Positions 1-5,509 of a stretch of 5,509 bases of DNA are shown here, in pieces. Source of the stretch: a bacterium (GTDB lineage Bacteria; UBP7; UBA6624); NCBI GenBank assembly GCA_014384545.1, contig JACNFQ010000039.1, positions 1 to 5,509 of the forward strand, in the 5' to 3' direction. Numbering within the stretch: the stretch's first letter is position 1; each line of letters opens with the position of its first letter. The position numbers and the translations under genes are program-made. The notes beneath the pieces were generated by a model. It was given only the letters and a program-made list of their open reading frames with translations. It was not told where the DNA came from and searched no databases.

Positions 1-1
1 A

Positions 2-64
2 CTAATTGAAGATATGAAAGAGTCGCTTAAAGGGCGGTCAGACCCCGATATTCATTCCAACTAG
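2..64 (+). CDS. C-terminal tail of an upstream gene, product unknown (partial)
   Basis: One plus-strand frame is open from the window edge to a TAG stop at 62-64, giving 20 residues that begin LIEDMKESLK and end DPDIHSN. The composition is charged and hydrophilic, as is common at the C-terminus of a soluble protein. The other two plus frames meet stops within the first 20 bases, so this is the only plus frame that could carry an incoming gene. It is too short to assign a family. An open stretch of this length could also arise by chance, so both the gene and its strand are tentative. If real, it is co-directional with the transketolase gene, 272 bp upstream of it. Confidence 0.4.
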   Translation, partial: LIEDMKESLKGRSDPDIHSN

Positions 65-143
65 TAAATATCCTGGTGTAGTCGGATAAAGAACCGTGTG
101 GGGCAAGCAGATATGCGACCGTTTATTTTGGTTTGTGGGGAGT

Positions 144-172
144 TTGGGTTCCGGGATTCAATGGCATGTAAA
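144..172 (+). promoter_or_regulatory. Weak candidate sigma-70-like promoter
   Basis: TTGGGT at 144-149 and TGTAAA at 167-172 are separated by 17 bases. They match the -35 and -10 consensus at 3 of 6 and 4 of 6 positions. Transcription would begin near 179, giving a leader of about 158 nt before the transketolase start that would contain all the structures listed below. The match is poor and could be chance. It is reported only because it is the best-spaced pair I found in the gap. Confidence 0.18.
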
Positions 173-200
173 CACCCGACGACTTCCCTTGATTGGCAGA

Positions 201-230
201 TCTCTTGGCGGAATCGCCTTTGCCAAGAGA
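201..230 (+). repeat. Perfect 9-bp inverted repeat with 12-nt loop
   Basis: TCTCTTGGC at 201-209 is exactly complementary to GCCAAGAGA at 222-230, with 12 bases between. A competing inner hairpin is possible: GGCG (207-210), loop GAAT, CGCC (215-218). No T-run follows on either strand, so it does not look like a classical intrinsic terminator. It may be a leader hairpin, an RNA-stabilising element, a terminator without a U-tract for the upstream gene, or a protein-binding palindrome. The sequence alone does not choose between these. Confidence 0.6.
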
Positions 231-242
231 GCCAGGTAAGTT

Positions 243-283
243 GGGATAGGGGTTGCGCTTGCTGGGGGAGGCGGGGGAGGTGG
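243..283 (+). other. G-run cluster, possible G-quadruplex
   Basis: Four runs of three or more G lie at 243-245, 249-252, 264-268 and 273-277. The loops are 3, 11 and 4 bases, and further GG pairs follow at 279-280 and 282-283. The middle loop is longer than the usual quadruplex rule allows, so a three-tier fold is only possible. Two-tier folds using 264-283 alone would have short loops. TGGGGG at 263-268 is also complementary to CCCCCA at 319-324, which abuts the ribosome binding site. The tract could therefore compete with the hairpin at 293-328. Confidence 0.35.
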
Positions 284-292
284 TAGAGTTGC

Positions 293-328
293 CCTTGGTG
301 GACCAGCCGTAGGCTGAACCCCCAAAGG
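293..328 (+). promoter_or_regulatory. Hairpin that would sequester the transketolase ribosome binding site
   Basis: CCTTGG (293-298) pairs with CCAAAGG (322-328) with one A bulged. After a T/C mismatch (299/321), GG (300-301) pairs with CC (319-320). Inside, past a small internal loop, CAGCC (304-308) pairs with GGCTG (312-316) around the loop GTA. The outer stem includes AAAGG of the Shine-Dalgarno sequence, so folding should reduce ribosome access. I worked out the pairing by eye and no folding energy was calculated. Regulation by this structure is inference. Confidence 0.4.
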
Positions 329-330
329 AG
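324..330 (+). promoter_or_regulatory. Ribosome binding site deciding a GTG start
   Basis: AAAGGAG lies 6 bases before GTG at 337 and 12 bases before the in-frame ATG at 343. The normal spacing favours the GTG. The two choices differ by only two residues at the N-terminus and have no effect on the enzyme domains. Confidence 0.7.
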
Positions 331-336
331 ACACCT

Positions 337-2679
337 GTGGGCATGGCATTTGGCCCCCGAAGAGGGGTCATCATTGAAATTGACAATGGAGTATCCCCCC
401 TCTCGGATGAAGAGGTACGCTATTTAAAGGACTTTGATGCCCTTTACCGCTGTTTGGTGTCAGCGGTTTTCAACTACTGCCCCCGATCAGGGCATCCGGG
501 AGGGTCGGTCTCTTCGGGGAGATTTGTCGCTTCTCTCCTTTTTAGGACGATGGCGTACGACATAGGTAACCCAGAGCGGATGGATGCCGACTTGATTTCG
601 TATGGTGCTGGACATAAGGCACTGGGGCTATACGCGATGTGGGCACTGCGGGATGAAGTGGCACGGGTAGTCAATGGCAACCTTCTTCCATCCGATCAAC
701 GCCTCCGTCTGAGGATGGAGGACCTATTGGGGTTCAGACGAAACCCTGTAACGACCTCCCCCCGGTTTGTGGAGTTTGGTTGCAAGACTCTTGATGGACA
801 CCCCACGCCTGCAACCCCATTCTTGCGATTATCAACAGGTGCATCTGGGGTAGGGACAGCATCCTCTATCGGTTTAGCATTTGGTGCTGCCGACCACTTT
901 GGGGATGCCGCCCCTAAAGTCCATATCATCGAAGGGGAGGGGGGGATGACACCAGGGCGGGTAGCTGAATCGATGGCAGCGGCAGGAACTTCCTGTCTTG
1001 GGAATGCGATCATGCATATTGATTGGAACCAAGCTTCTATCGATAGCGATGCGGTGTGCCGTGACGGCGATACGCCGGGAGACTATGTCCAATGGGACCC
1101 CGCTGAGTTTGCTTATCTCCACGACTGGAATGTGATTCGGGTTGATGATGGGTTTGATTTTCAGAAGATCGCCGCCGCCCAAGACGCTGCAATGGGCTTG
1201 GAGAATGGGCAACCGACTGCCATCGTCTATCGCACGGTAAAGGGGTGGCGATATGGGATTGAAGGTCGGAAATCCCATGGTGCAGGGCATGCTCTTTGTT
1301 CGGAACCGTTTCAGGAAACACTCTCTCCACTTAGAGAGTGGCTTGATGAACCGAATCTTCCCACCTGCCGCCCAGAAAACAGCTCCTGCACTCTAGATCA
1401 AACTGGAGATAAGATGGAGGACTGTTATTGGCAGACACTTCAGGCTTTTCGACGCACGCTGGAAGGTCCCTGCAAGGAAATGGCGGTCTTTTTTTCCCGA
1501 ACGCTACAAAATGCAAAGGAGAGATTAGAGAGCCTCAATCGGAAACCCCACAGATCTGCCTCGGATGTTGAACGCGTGTATGCGTTGGCAAATGAGATTA
1601 CGGGAGTGCCCGAAGAGATGTCGTTGGTGCCAGGAACAGATGCAACCCTCCGGGGTGAGTTGGGGCGCTCTTTGAGTTGGTTTAACAGTCGCTCTGGCGG
1701 TGCATTCCTTGCTGGTTCGGCAGATTTGATGGGGTCTACATCTACGAACAAGTTGGCTGAGGGGTTTGATGAAGGGTTGTGGAATCGTCTTTCCAATCCC
1801 GGGTCGCGCCTCTTGTCGGCGGGAGGCATCTGTGAGGATGGTCTTAGTGGAATCCTGTCTGGGGTCAGTAGCTTTGGCGCCCACATCGGTGTGGGGTCGT
1901 CCTACGGTGCGTTTATGGCGCCATTGGGTCATATCTCTGCTCGGCTACATGCCATTGGGTGTCAATCCCACCGCGAGACGGTACCCAATAGCCCCTACAA
2001 GCCCTTCTTCTTGGTCTGTGCTCATGCCAGCCTCAAGACGGGCGAAGATGGCCCCACACACGCAGACCCCCAAGCCCTCCAACTCCTCCAAGGGAACTTT
2101 CCAAAGGGGACTGCGATTACCTTGACACCTTGGGATCCTGCTGAACTCTTCCCATTGGTTACCGAAGCGTTGGTCAAACGACCTGCTGTGATTGCCCCCT
2201 TTGTGACCCGTCCAGGAGAAACCGTCCTTGATAGAGGAGCATTGGGGCTACCCCCTGTAACGGCTGCTAAGAAAGGCGTCTATCCATTACGGTATCACCA
2301 GGACGCCCATGTGACGGTTGTGCTCCAAGGGAGTGCGGCAACATACGCCTTTCTCCAAGACGCTCTCCCCACACTGGACACTGAAGGCGTTCAAGTCAAT
2401 GCGTTTTATGTGGCAAGCGAAGAGCTCTTTGATCTGCTGCCTTCAACCGAACAGGAAGAGATTTTCCCAGCATCCTTGCGAGAGGAAGCGTTTGGGATTA
2501 CAGACTTTACCTTCCCCACTCTGTACAGATGGGTCTCTTCAGAAAGAGGGAGGCTTGCTAGCCTTTATCCCTTCAAGGGAGAGGTATTCCTAGGGAGCGG
2601 ACAAGGACACCGAGTGGTAGAGCAAGCAGGGCTTGATGGCGCTGCTCAAGTAAGAGCGATCCACGCCTACTTGGAATAA
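337..2679 (+). CDS. Divergent transketolase-family enzyme, long form
   Basis: This is a complete 780-residue protein of the thiamine diphosphate (ThDP)-dependent transketolase family. The family moves two-carbon ketol units between sugar phosphates in the cytosolic pentose phosphate or Calvin-type pathways. The N-terminal ThDP domain carries SGHPGGS (51-57), GAGHKALGLYA (90-100) and DGHPTPATP (153-161). The cofactor segment starts at 200 with GEGG and ends DWNQASID (229-236). The pyrimidine domain carries GSADLMGS (460-467), ICEDG (498-502, E500 at the catalytic Glu position) and GEDGPTH (569-575, with D571 and H575 as in typical enzymes). R625 fits the substrate-phosphate arginine region, and the C-terminal domain covers about 650-780. 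Two things are unusual. The metal-binding GDG motif reads GEG, followed by MTPG instead of the usual MEG or QEG. A long linker at about 325-430 makes the protein some 100 residues longer than typical enzymes of about 620-680. I am sure of the superfamily but less sure that the substrate is the classical one. I did not assign tkt for this reason. Confidence 0.9.
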   Translation: MGMAFGPRRGVIIEIDNGVSPLSDEEVRYLKDFDALYRCLVSAVFNYCPRSGHPGGSVSSGRFVASLLFRTMAYDIGNPERMDADLISYGAGHKALGLYAMWALRDEVARVVNGNLLPSDQRLRLRMEDLLGFRRNPVTTSPRFVEFGCKTLDGHPTPATPFLRLSTGASGVGTASSIGLAFGAADHFGDAAPKVHIIEGEGGMTPGRVAESMAAAGTSCLGNAIMHIDWNQASIDSDAVCRDGDTPGDYVQWDPAEFAYLHDWNVIRVDDGFDFQKIAAAQDAAMGLENGQPTAIVYRTVKGWRYGIEGRKSHGAGHALCSEPFQETLSPLREWLDEPNLPTCRPENSSCTLDQTGDKMEDCYWQTLQAFRRTLEGPCKEMAVFFSRTLQNAKERLESLNRKPHRSASDVERVYALANEITGVPEEMSLVPGTDATLRGELGRSLSWFNSRSGGAFLAGSADLMGSTSTNKLAEGFDEGLWNRLSNPGSRLLSAGGICEDGLSGILSGVSSFGAHIGVGSSYGAFMAPLGHISARLHAIGCQSHRETVPNSPYKPFFLVCAHASLKTGEDGPTHADPQALQLLQGNFPKGTAITLTPWDPAELFPLVTEALVKRPAVIAPFVTRPGETVLDRGALGLPPVTAAKKGVYPLRYHQDAHVTVVLQGSAATYAFLQDALPTLDTEGVQVNAFYVASEELFDLLPSTEQEEIFPASLREEAFGITDFTFPTLYRWVSSERGRLASLYPFKGEVFLGSGQGHRVVEQAGLDGAAQVRAIHAYLE

Positions 2680-2682
2680 GCC

Positions 2683-3633
2683 CTATGGGGTGGATTGGGG
2701 GGCAACGGTGCCACTCTGAATCAAGTTGTAGAAAGCACCATCTGTCGTGAGAAGAAGCGTGAGGTTGTCTCCAGGCATCGCTTCATAAACCTGCAACAAG
2801 CGCCAGAATTTGTAGAACTCCGGGTCTGCTTCGTAAGCTTCGGCATAGATCGTCGTCGATTCGCCATCGGCATCCCCTCGAATCTCTTCGGCACGGCGGT
2901 AAGCGTCCGATTGGATAATGAGCAGTTCTTTTTCCATATCCCCTAAAATCTTGGCAGCTTCGCCTCGTCCTTCACTCTTGAACTTCTCGGCAATCCGCTC
3001 CCTCTCGGAAATCATCCGGCTGTACACCTTAAACCGCACACTCTCTACATAGTTCAGGTGCTTAATGCGGATATCTATAAGTTCAATGCCATAGGCCGCA
3101 ACAGAAGGGGCTGCTTGAGCCAAAATGTCCGCAACTAAGACCTCTCTTCCCGCCTTTAGGGAGACAAGGAACTCGGGGGCGACAATGACATCGTCAGGTA
3201 GGTTTGAGAGGGCATCGGCAACCCTGTCTTTGCTTCGGACAGTCTCAATCAGGTTATATCCCGTTATCACATTCCGAACCACACTGTCCAAGACATCGTC
3301 AAGGCGTGTATGGGCACCACGCTCGTTTCTAACTGTCTGGAAGAAAAGTAATGGATCAGAAATCCGCCACCGCGCTGTCGTATCCACAAAGAGAAAGGTC
3401 TTATCTAGGGTGGGGACTTCTTCGGGGTAGCCATCCCACTCCAAAAGGCGCTTTTCAAAACGGTGAACTTTTTGGAGGAAAGGTAACTTGAAATGTATTC
3501 CCGCTTCGGTGACGGCAGCACCAACGGGCTTGCCGAATTGGGTAATAATCACCTGTTCGGTTTCGTCAACGATATAAACCCCCGAAAGGGCGACTATCCC
3601 CAAAAGGATAAGTGGAATAACACGGCGGTTCAT
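2683..3633 (-). CDS. hflC: HflC, SPFH-domain membrane protein, modulator of FtsH
   Basis: This 316-residue protein has one N-terminal membrane segment at about residues 5-22. The SPFH/band 7 domain follows, starting with DETEQVIITQFGKPV (23-37). Residues 206-229 (RMISERERIAEKFKSEG, then R.EAAKI) match the conserved helix of HflC. The C-terminal signature AEAYEADPEFYKFWRLLQVYE is split over 264-284. Length and order match family members. In characterised bacteria HflC assembles with HflK into a large membrane cage around the FtsH protease and restrains its action on membrane proteins; no ftsH is visible here. The ATG overlaps the hflK stop as ATGA, indicating translational coupling. GGGGG at 3641-3645 lies 7 bases upstream of the start. 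The stop is TAG, 3 bp from the stop of the convergent transketolase gene. Confidence 0.94.
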   Translation of the reverse strand: MNRRVIPLILLGIVALSGVYIVDETEQVIITQFGKPVGAAVTEAGIHFKLPFLQKVHRFEKRLLEWDGYPEEVPTLDKTFLFVDTTARWRISDPLLFFQTVRNERGAHTRLDDVLDSVVRNVITGYNLIETVRSKDRVADALSNLPDDVIVAPEFLVSLKAGREVLVADILAQAAPSVAAYGIELIDIRIKHLNYVESVRFKVYSRMISERERIAEKFKSEGRGEAAKILGDMEKELLIIQSDAYRRAEEIRGDADGESTTIYAEAYEADPEFYKFWRLLQVYEAMPGDNLTLLLTTDGAFYNLIQSGTVAPQSTP

Positions 3634-4619
3634 TGACTTGCCCCCAAGTCCATATAGGGTAAGAAACTAGGGACGCGACCATCCATTACGAGAATCTTGG
3701 CAACCCGAGCTACCAACTCTTCCATCGCTTCCAGATAAAGCCGCACCTCTGTGACCTCTTTGGCGTTCTCCCAGGCGGCACGCACCGCATTGAACCTAGC
3801 GACATCACCACGCGCTTCGTTTACTCGTCTAGAGGCATAACCTTCGGATTCAGAAACGGTCTTTTCAGCTTCGCCCCGCGCCATAGGAATCTGTTGGTTG
3901 TATTCCTGTTGGGCTTGGTTGATAAGTCGCTCTTTTTCTTGGGTCGCTTCGTTTACGGCGTTGAAAGCTGGTTTGACGGGGTCGGGGGGATTGACATCTT
4001 GGAGCTGGACCAAATCAATCGTAACACCGGTGCCATAAAGAGTCATCGCCTCTTGAAGGAGAATCTTGACTTCTAACTGGATTTCGTCTCGACCACTCGT
4101 TAGCACTTCATCAACGAGCCTGTCTCCCACCACCTTGCGCATAGAGACCTCTGAAAGGTCTCGCAAAGTCTCGGTGGGGTTGCGGGTATTAAAGAGCCAT
4201 GCTTGGGGGTCGGAAATGGTGTATTGAACCACCCATTGGACATCGGCGACATTTAGGTCGCCCGTAAGCATCAGACGGACATCGTCCATCCCATCACTTT
4301 TGTATTCACTGCGAACACCCGCACGCAAGGTCCTAAACCCAAACTCCTCTTTGAGCTGTTCGCGGGTAGGAACCAGAACGACAGTCTCAATGGGGCTAGG
4401 CCACTTGAAATTAAGTCCGGGGTCTGCCGTGCGAACAAAACGCCCAAACTGCCTGACGACAGCTGTGTATTGGGGTTGTACCTGAAAGACTGAAGAGAAT
4501 AGGAGCCAAATGGCTACAGTTCCCCAAAACGCCTTCATAAAACATCCGGGATTGATATTGATGTTTCGGTTTTGCCCAAACGCATCATCAAACATCTGTT
4601 CTACATCGGGTCTTGCCAT
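3630..4619 (-). CDS. hflK: HflK, SPFH-domain membrane protein, partner of HflC
   Basis: This 329-residue protein has a short cytoplasmic N-terminus, one membrane segment at about 29-47, and an SPFH domain beginning QPQYTAVVRQFGRFVRTADPG (48-68). The typical HflK segments follow: LQDVNPPDPVKPAFNAVNEA (206-225), EKERLINQAQQEYNQQIP (228-245), ARGEAEK (247-253), and VTEVRLYLEAMEELVARV (289-306). HflK and HflC form a hetero-oligomer that modulates FtsH. The protein is shorter than E. coli HflK (about 420 residues) because the N-terminal Gly-rich region is missing; in its place is NRNININPG (17-25). An in-frame TAG at 4629-4631 makes ATG 4619 the earliest possible start, yet no good Shine-Dalgarno sequence stands at the usual distance. 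AAGGG lies about 15 bases away. Starts at M9 or M28 are not better supported. Translation may depend partly on the upstream gene, 32 bp away. Confidence 0.93.
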   Translation of the reverse strand: MARPDVEQMFDDAFGQNRNININPGCFMKAFWGTVAIWLLFSSVFQVQPQYTAVVRQFGRFVRTADPGLNFKWPSPIETVVLVPTREQLKEEFGFRTLRAGVRSEYKSDGMDDVRLMLTGDLNVADVQWVVQYTISDPQAWLFNTRNPTETLRDLSEVSMRKVVGDRLVDEVLTSGRDEIQLEVKILLQEAMTLYGTGVTIDLVQLQDVNPPDPVKPAFNAVNEATQEKERLINQAQQEYNQQIPMARGEAEKTVSESEGYASRRVNEARGDVARFNAVRAAWENAKEVTEVRLYLEAMEELVARVAKILVMDGRVPSFLPYMDLGASQ

Positions 4620-4651
4620 AGTGTGATTCTAGAGCCCTTGACCCTTTGGAG

Positions 4652-5059
4652 TTAGGCGTTACAAAAGTTTCGTGTACTACCCTTGTTCCAAGCCCGTAGC
4701 AACGATAGCAGCCGTTGCTCCACGATCATCACCACCGTCCCAATCACTTGAATAATGAACCCCACAATACCCCAAGTTCTCCAAACAGATTCACGCTGGT
4801 GGTACGACGCACTGTCCCCTCCGCGAGATTTATGGTGTTCCCACCCCATCTCATGCCCCTTTATTCCCATATAGATCATTCCCACCAAAGAAGCAATAGA
4901 TCCAACAGTTGGAACGAAGGCAACCAATACAACACCGACACCAATCCAAGCTTCGTGGGCAACGCCCCAAAACAAGGGTAGGGCGAACGCCCCAAAACAG
5001 AAGCCCTTGGGAGCATCCTTAGGGTAATCTACCGCTTCGGGAATAAACGCACCTGACAT
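4652..5059 (-). CDS. Small multi-pass membrane protein, function unknown
   Basis: The protein has 135 residues with hydrophobic stretches at about 19-34, 38-66 and 96-113, so two to four membrane passes are likely. Conserved-looking motifs are GAFALPLFWGVAHEAWIG (23-40), MGIKGHEMGWEHH (64-76) and RTWGIVGFIIQVIG (94-107). The pattern Gly-Ala-Phe, Trp-Gly, Ala-Trp-Ile-Gly, then GIKG.E..W and W.IWG resembles a group of small uncharacterised bacterial membrane proteins, some with unreliable names in databases. That resemblance is from memory. No catalytic motif is evident, although histidines cluster at 69, 75 and 76 between the second and third hydrophobic regions. GGAGGT at 5067-5072 lies 7 bases before the ATG, a strong ribosome binding site. 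The gene sits between mqnC (35 bp) and hflK (32 bp), all in the same direction, so co-transcription is likely. Confidence 0.85.
   Translation of the reverse strand: MSGAFIPEAVDYPKDAPKGFCFGAFALPLFWGVAHEAWIGVGVVLVAFVPTVGSIASLVGMIYMGIKGHEMGWEHHKSRGGDSASYHQRESVWRTWGIVGFIIQVIGTVVMIVEQRLLSLLRAWNKGSTRNFCNA
4957..4999. repeat. Two near-identical 18/19-bp direct repeats inside the small membrane protein gene
   Basis: GGGCAACGCCCCAAAACA at 4957-4974 recurs at 4981-4999 with a single inserted G. The last 14 bases are identical and start 25 bases apart. Each copy contains a GGGC...GCCC pair able to form a 4-bp stem with a 3- or 4-base loop. Because the offset is not a multiple of three, the copies are read in different frames on the coding (minus) strand: one encodes CFGAF, the other LFWGV. 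They may be chance or a remnant of local slippage. Confidence 0.5.
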
Positions 5060-5094
5060 ATTCTTTACCTCCGTATGGCACTATCCTATCAGGG

Positions 5095-5509
5095 TTAGGT
5101 TGAAAGAGTAAGTTTGGAGGGCTTAGGACCTTCTGGGTAATCCTTCCCCACTGGGAATGTCCTCAAAATGTTGTAATACGTATCCCGCTGGGCAGGAACT
5201 CTACCTAAATCTCGAATCAGTCGGACGGCATCTTGGGGCTTGACTTGATTGTGAACACCTGTTGCTTTTACGACTTCCTCGTGGAAAACAACACCCCCAA
5301 AGTCATCACAACCATACGCCATCGCCAATTGACACATCTTGATCCCGTCCGTGACCCATCCCGCTTGGAGGTGAGGAAAGTTGTCCAACATGAGCCTAGC
5401 TGTCGCACAGTGGCGTAGATACGCTTCCCCCCCGGGTGTCTTAAGGGGTGAAAGTTGGGTGCCCCCTGGTTGGAATCCCCAACAGATAAACGTCGTGAAT
5501 CCCCCCGTT
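5095..5509 (-). CDS. mqnC: Cyclic dehypoxanthinyl futalosine synthase MqnC (C-terminal part)
   Basis: The gene enters from the right edge, and 137 C-terminal residues are visible before TAA at 5095-5097. The frame continues upstream of the internal Met at 5391 to the window edge and reads GGFTTFICWGFQPGGTQLSP. It then gives YLRHCATARLMLDNFPHLQA, GWVTDGIKMCQLAMAYGCDD and FGGVVFHEEVVKATGV. This GGFT.FI.W.FQP and WVT.G pattern fits the C-terminal half of MqnC, a radical SAM enzyme that cyclises dehypoxanthine futalosine in menaquinone synthesis. The ending RLIRDLGRVPAQRDTYYNIL also fits. The related MqnE usually has W.M.G and DGT at the matching positions, so MqnC is the better call. The CxxxCxxC cluster lies outside the window, so activity cannot be judged here. 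Confidence 0.85.
   Translation of the reverse strand, partial: TGGFTTFICWGFQPGGTQLSPLKTPGGEAYLRHCATARLMLDNFPHLQAGWVTDGIKMCQLAMAYGCDDFGGVVFHEEVVKATGVHNQVKPQDAVRLIRDLGRVPAQRDTYYNILRTFPVGKDYPEGPKPSKLTLST

Larger units (their letters stand above)
65..336. other. Intergenic region and probable transketolase leader
   Basis: This stretch of 272 bases holds no convincing gene. The open frames at 98-286 (+) and 123-386 (-) lack a ribosome binding site and encode low-complexity or unconvincing peptides. What can be seen is a weak promoter-like pair (144-172), a perfect inverted repeat (201-230), a G-run cluster (243-283) and a hairpin reaching the Shine-Dalgarno site (293-328). The frame of the downstream gene is closed by TAG at 310-312, so its coding region cannot extend far upstream. 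The density of foldable elements suggests a regulated 5' leader, although no known riboswitch class is recognised. Confidence 0.6.

Noticed and set aside
142-173. Possible tRNA T-arm-like sequence (GGGTTCCGGGATTC)
   Set aside because: The arms do not pair properly, and no acceptor stem or anticodon arm can be drawn around it.
98-286. 62-codon open frame on the plus strand in the leader, starting with GTG
   Set aside because: There is no ribosome binding site, the composition is unlike a protein (many Trp, Cys and Arg), and it runs through the inverted repeat and G-run tract.
65-336. Known riboswitch, such as a thiamine pyrophosphate type, before a thiamine-dependent enzyme
   Set aside because: I could not find the conserved core motifs of that class, and transketolase genes are not its usual targets.
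123-386. 87-codon minus-strand open frame over the leader and the transketolase start
   Set aside because: It encodes a low-complexity Ser/Pro/Gly/Lys peptide, overlaps a well-supported gene start and has no recognisable domain.
874-1932. Long minus-strand open frames (874-1290, 1440-1886, 1525-1932) opposite the transketolase
   Set aside because: They lie fully antisense to a clear enzyme gene, show no family motifs and are explained as shadows of its codon composition.
2681-2690. CCCTATGGGG as a bidirectional terminator between the convergent genes
   Set aside because: The stem is only 3 bp and no T-run follows on either strand.
5095-5509. MqnE (aminofutalosine synthase) as the identity of the partial gene
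   Set aside because: WVTDG, the FI.W.FQP pattern and FGGVVFHEEVV fit MqnC better than MqnE. The iron-sulphur motif that would help is outside the window.
1-5509. CRISPR arrays, insertion sequences, attachment sites, phage genes
   Set aside because: I saw no regularly spaced repeats, terminal inverted repeats, transposase or integrase motifs.

Overview
The window looks like ordinary chromosomal DNA from a bacterium of moderate G+C, densely packed with genes. The features that point to its lifestyle are the C-terminal third of MqnC (futalosine route to menaquinone), a complete HflK/HflC pair (inner-membrane SPFH proteins that act on the FtsH protease), and a long, divergent transketolase. The futalosine enzyme together with HflKC suggests a menaquinone-using bacterium with a Gram-negative type of envelope. 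I cannot name the phylum from the sequence. I see no phage, transposon, CRISPR, rRNA or tRNA gene.

Layout. Positions 2-64 (+) are probably the last 20 codons of a gene that starts outside the window. Positions 65-336 hold no convincing gene. They form a structured region ahead of the transketolase: a perfect 9-bp inverted repeat at 201-230, a G-rich tract at 243-283, and a hairpin at 293-328 that would bury the Shine-Dalgarno sequence. Positions 337-2679 (+) encode a 780-residue transketolase-family enzyme. Its stop lies only 3 bp from the stop of the convergent hflC gene.

Positions 2683-5509 are read on the minus strand and look like one operon, in transcription order: mqnC (partial, 5509-5095), a 35-bp gap, a small membrane protein (5059-4652), a 32-bp gap, hflK (4619-3630) and hflC (3633-2683). 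hflK and hflC overlap by ATGA.

How the genes fit together. HflK and HflC form a membrane-anchored complex. The small membrane protein upstream is an uncharacterised type whose position suggests an envelope role or simply shared transcription. MqnC supplies the membrane quinone pool. The transketolase belongs to carbon metabolism and is transcribed separately, towards the operon.

The most interesting points are the altered cofactor motif and long linker of the transketolase, its structured leader, and the small membrane protein between mqnC and hflK. I found no clear sign of a completely new multi-gene system.
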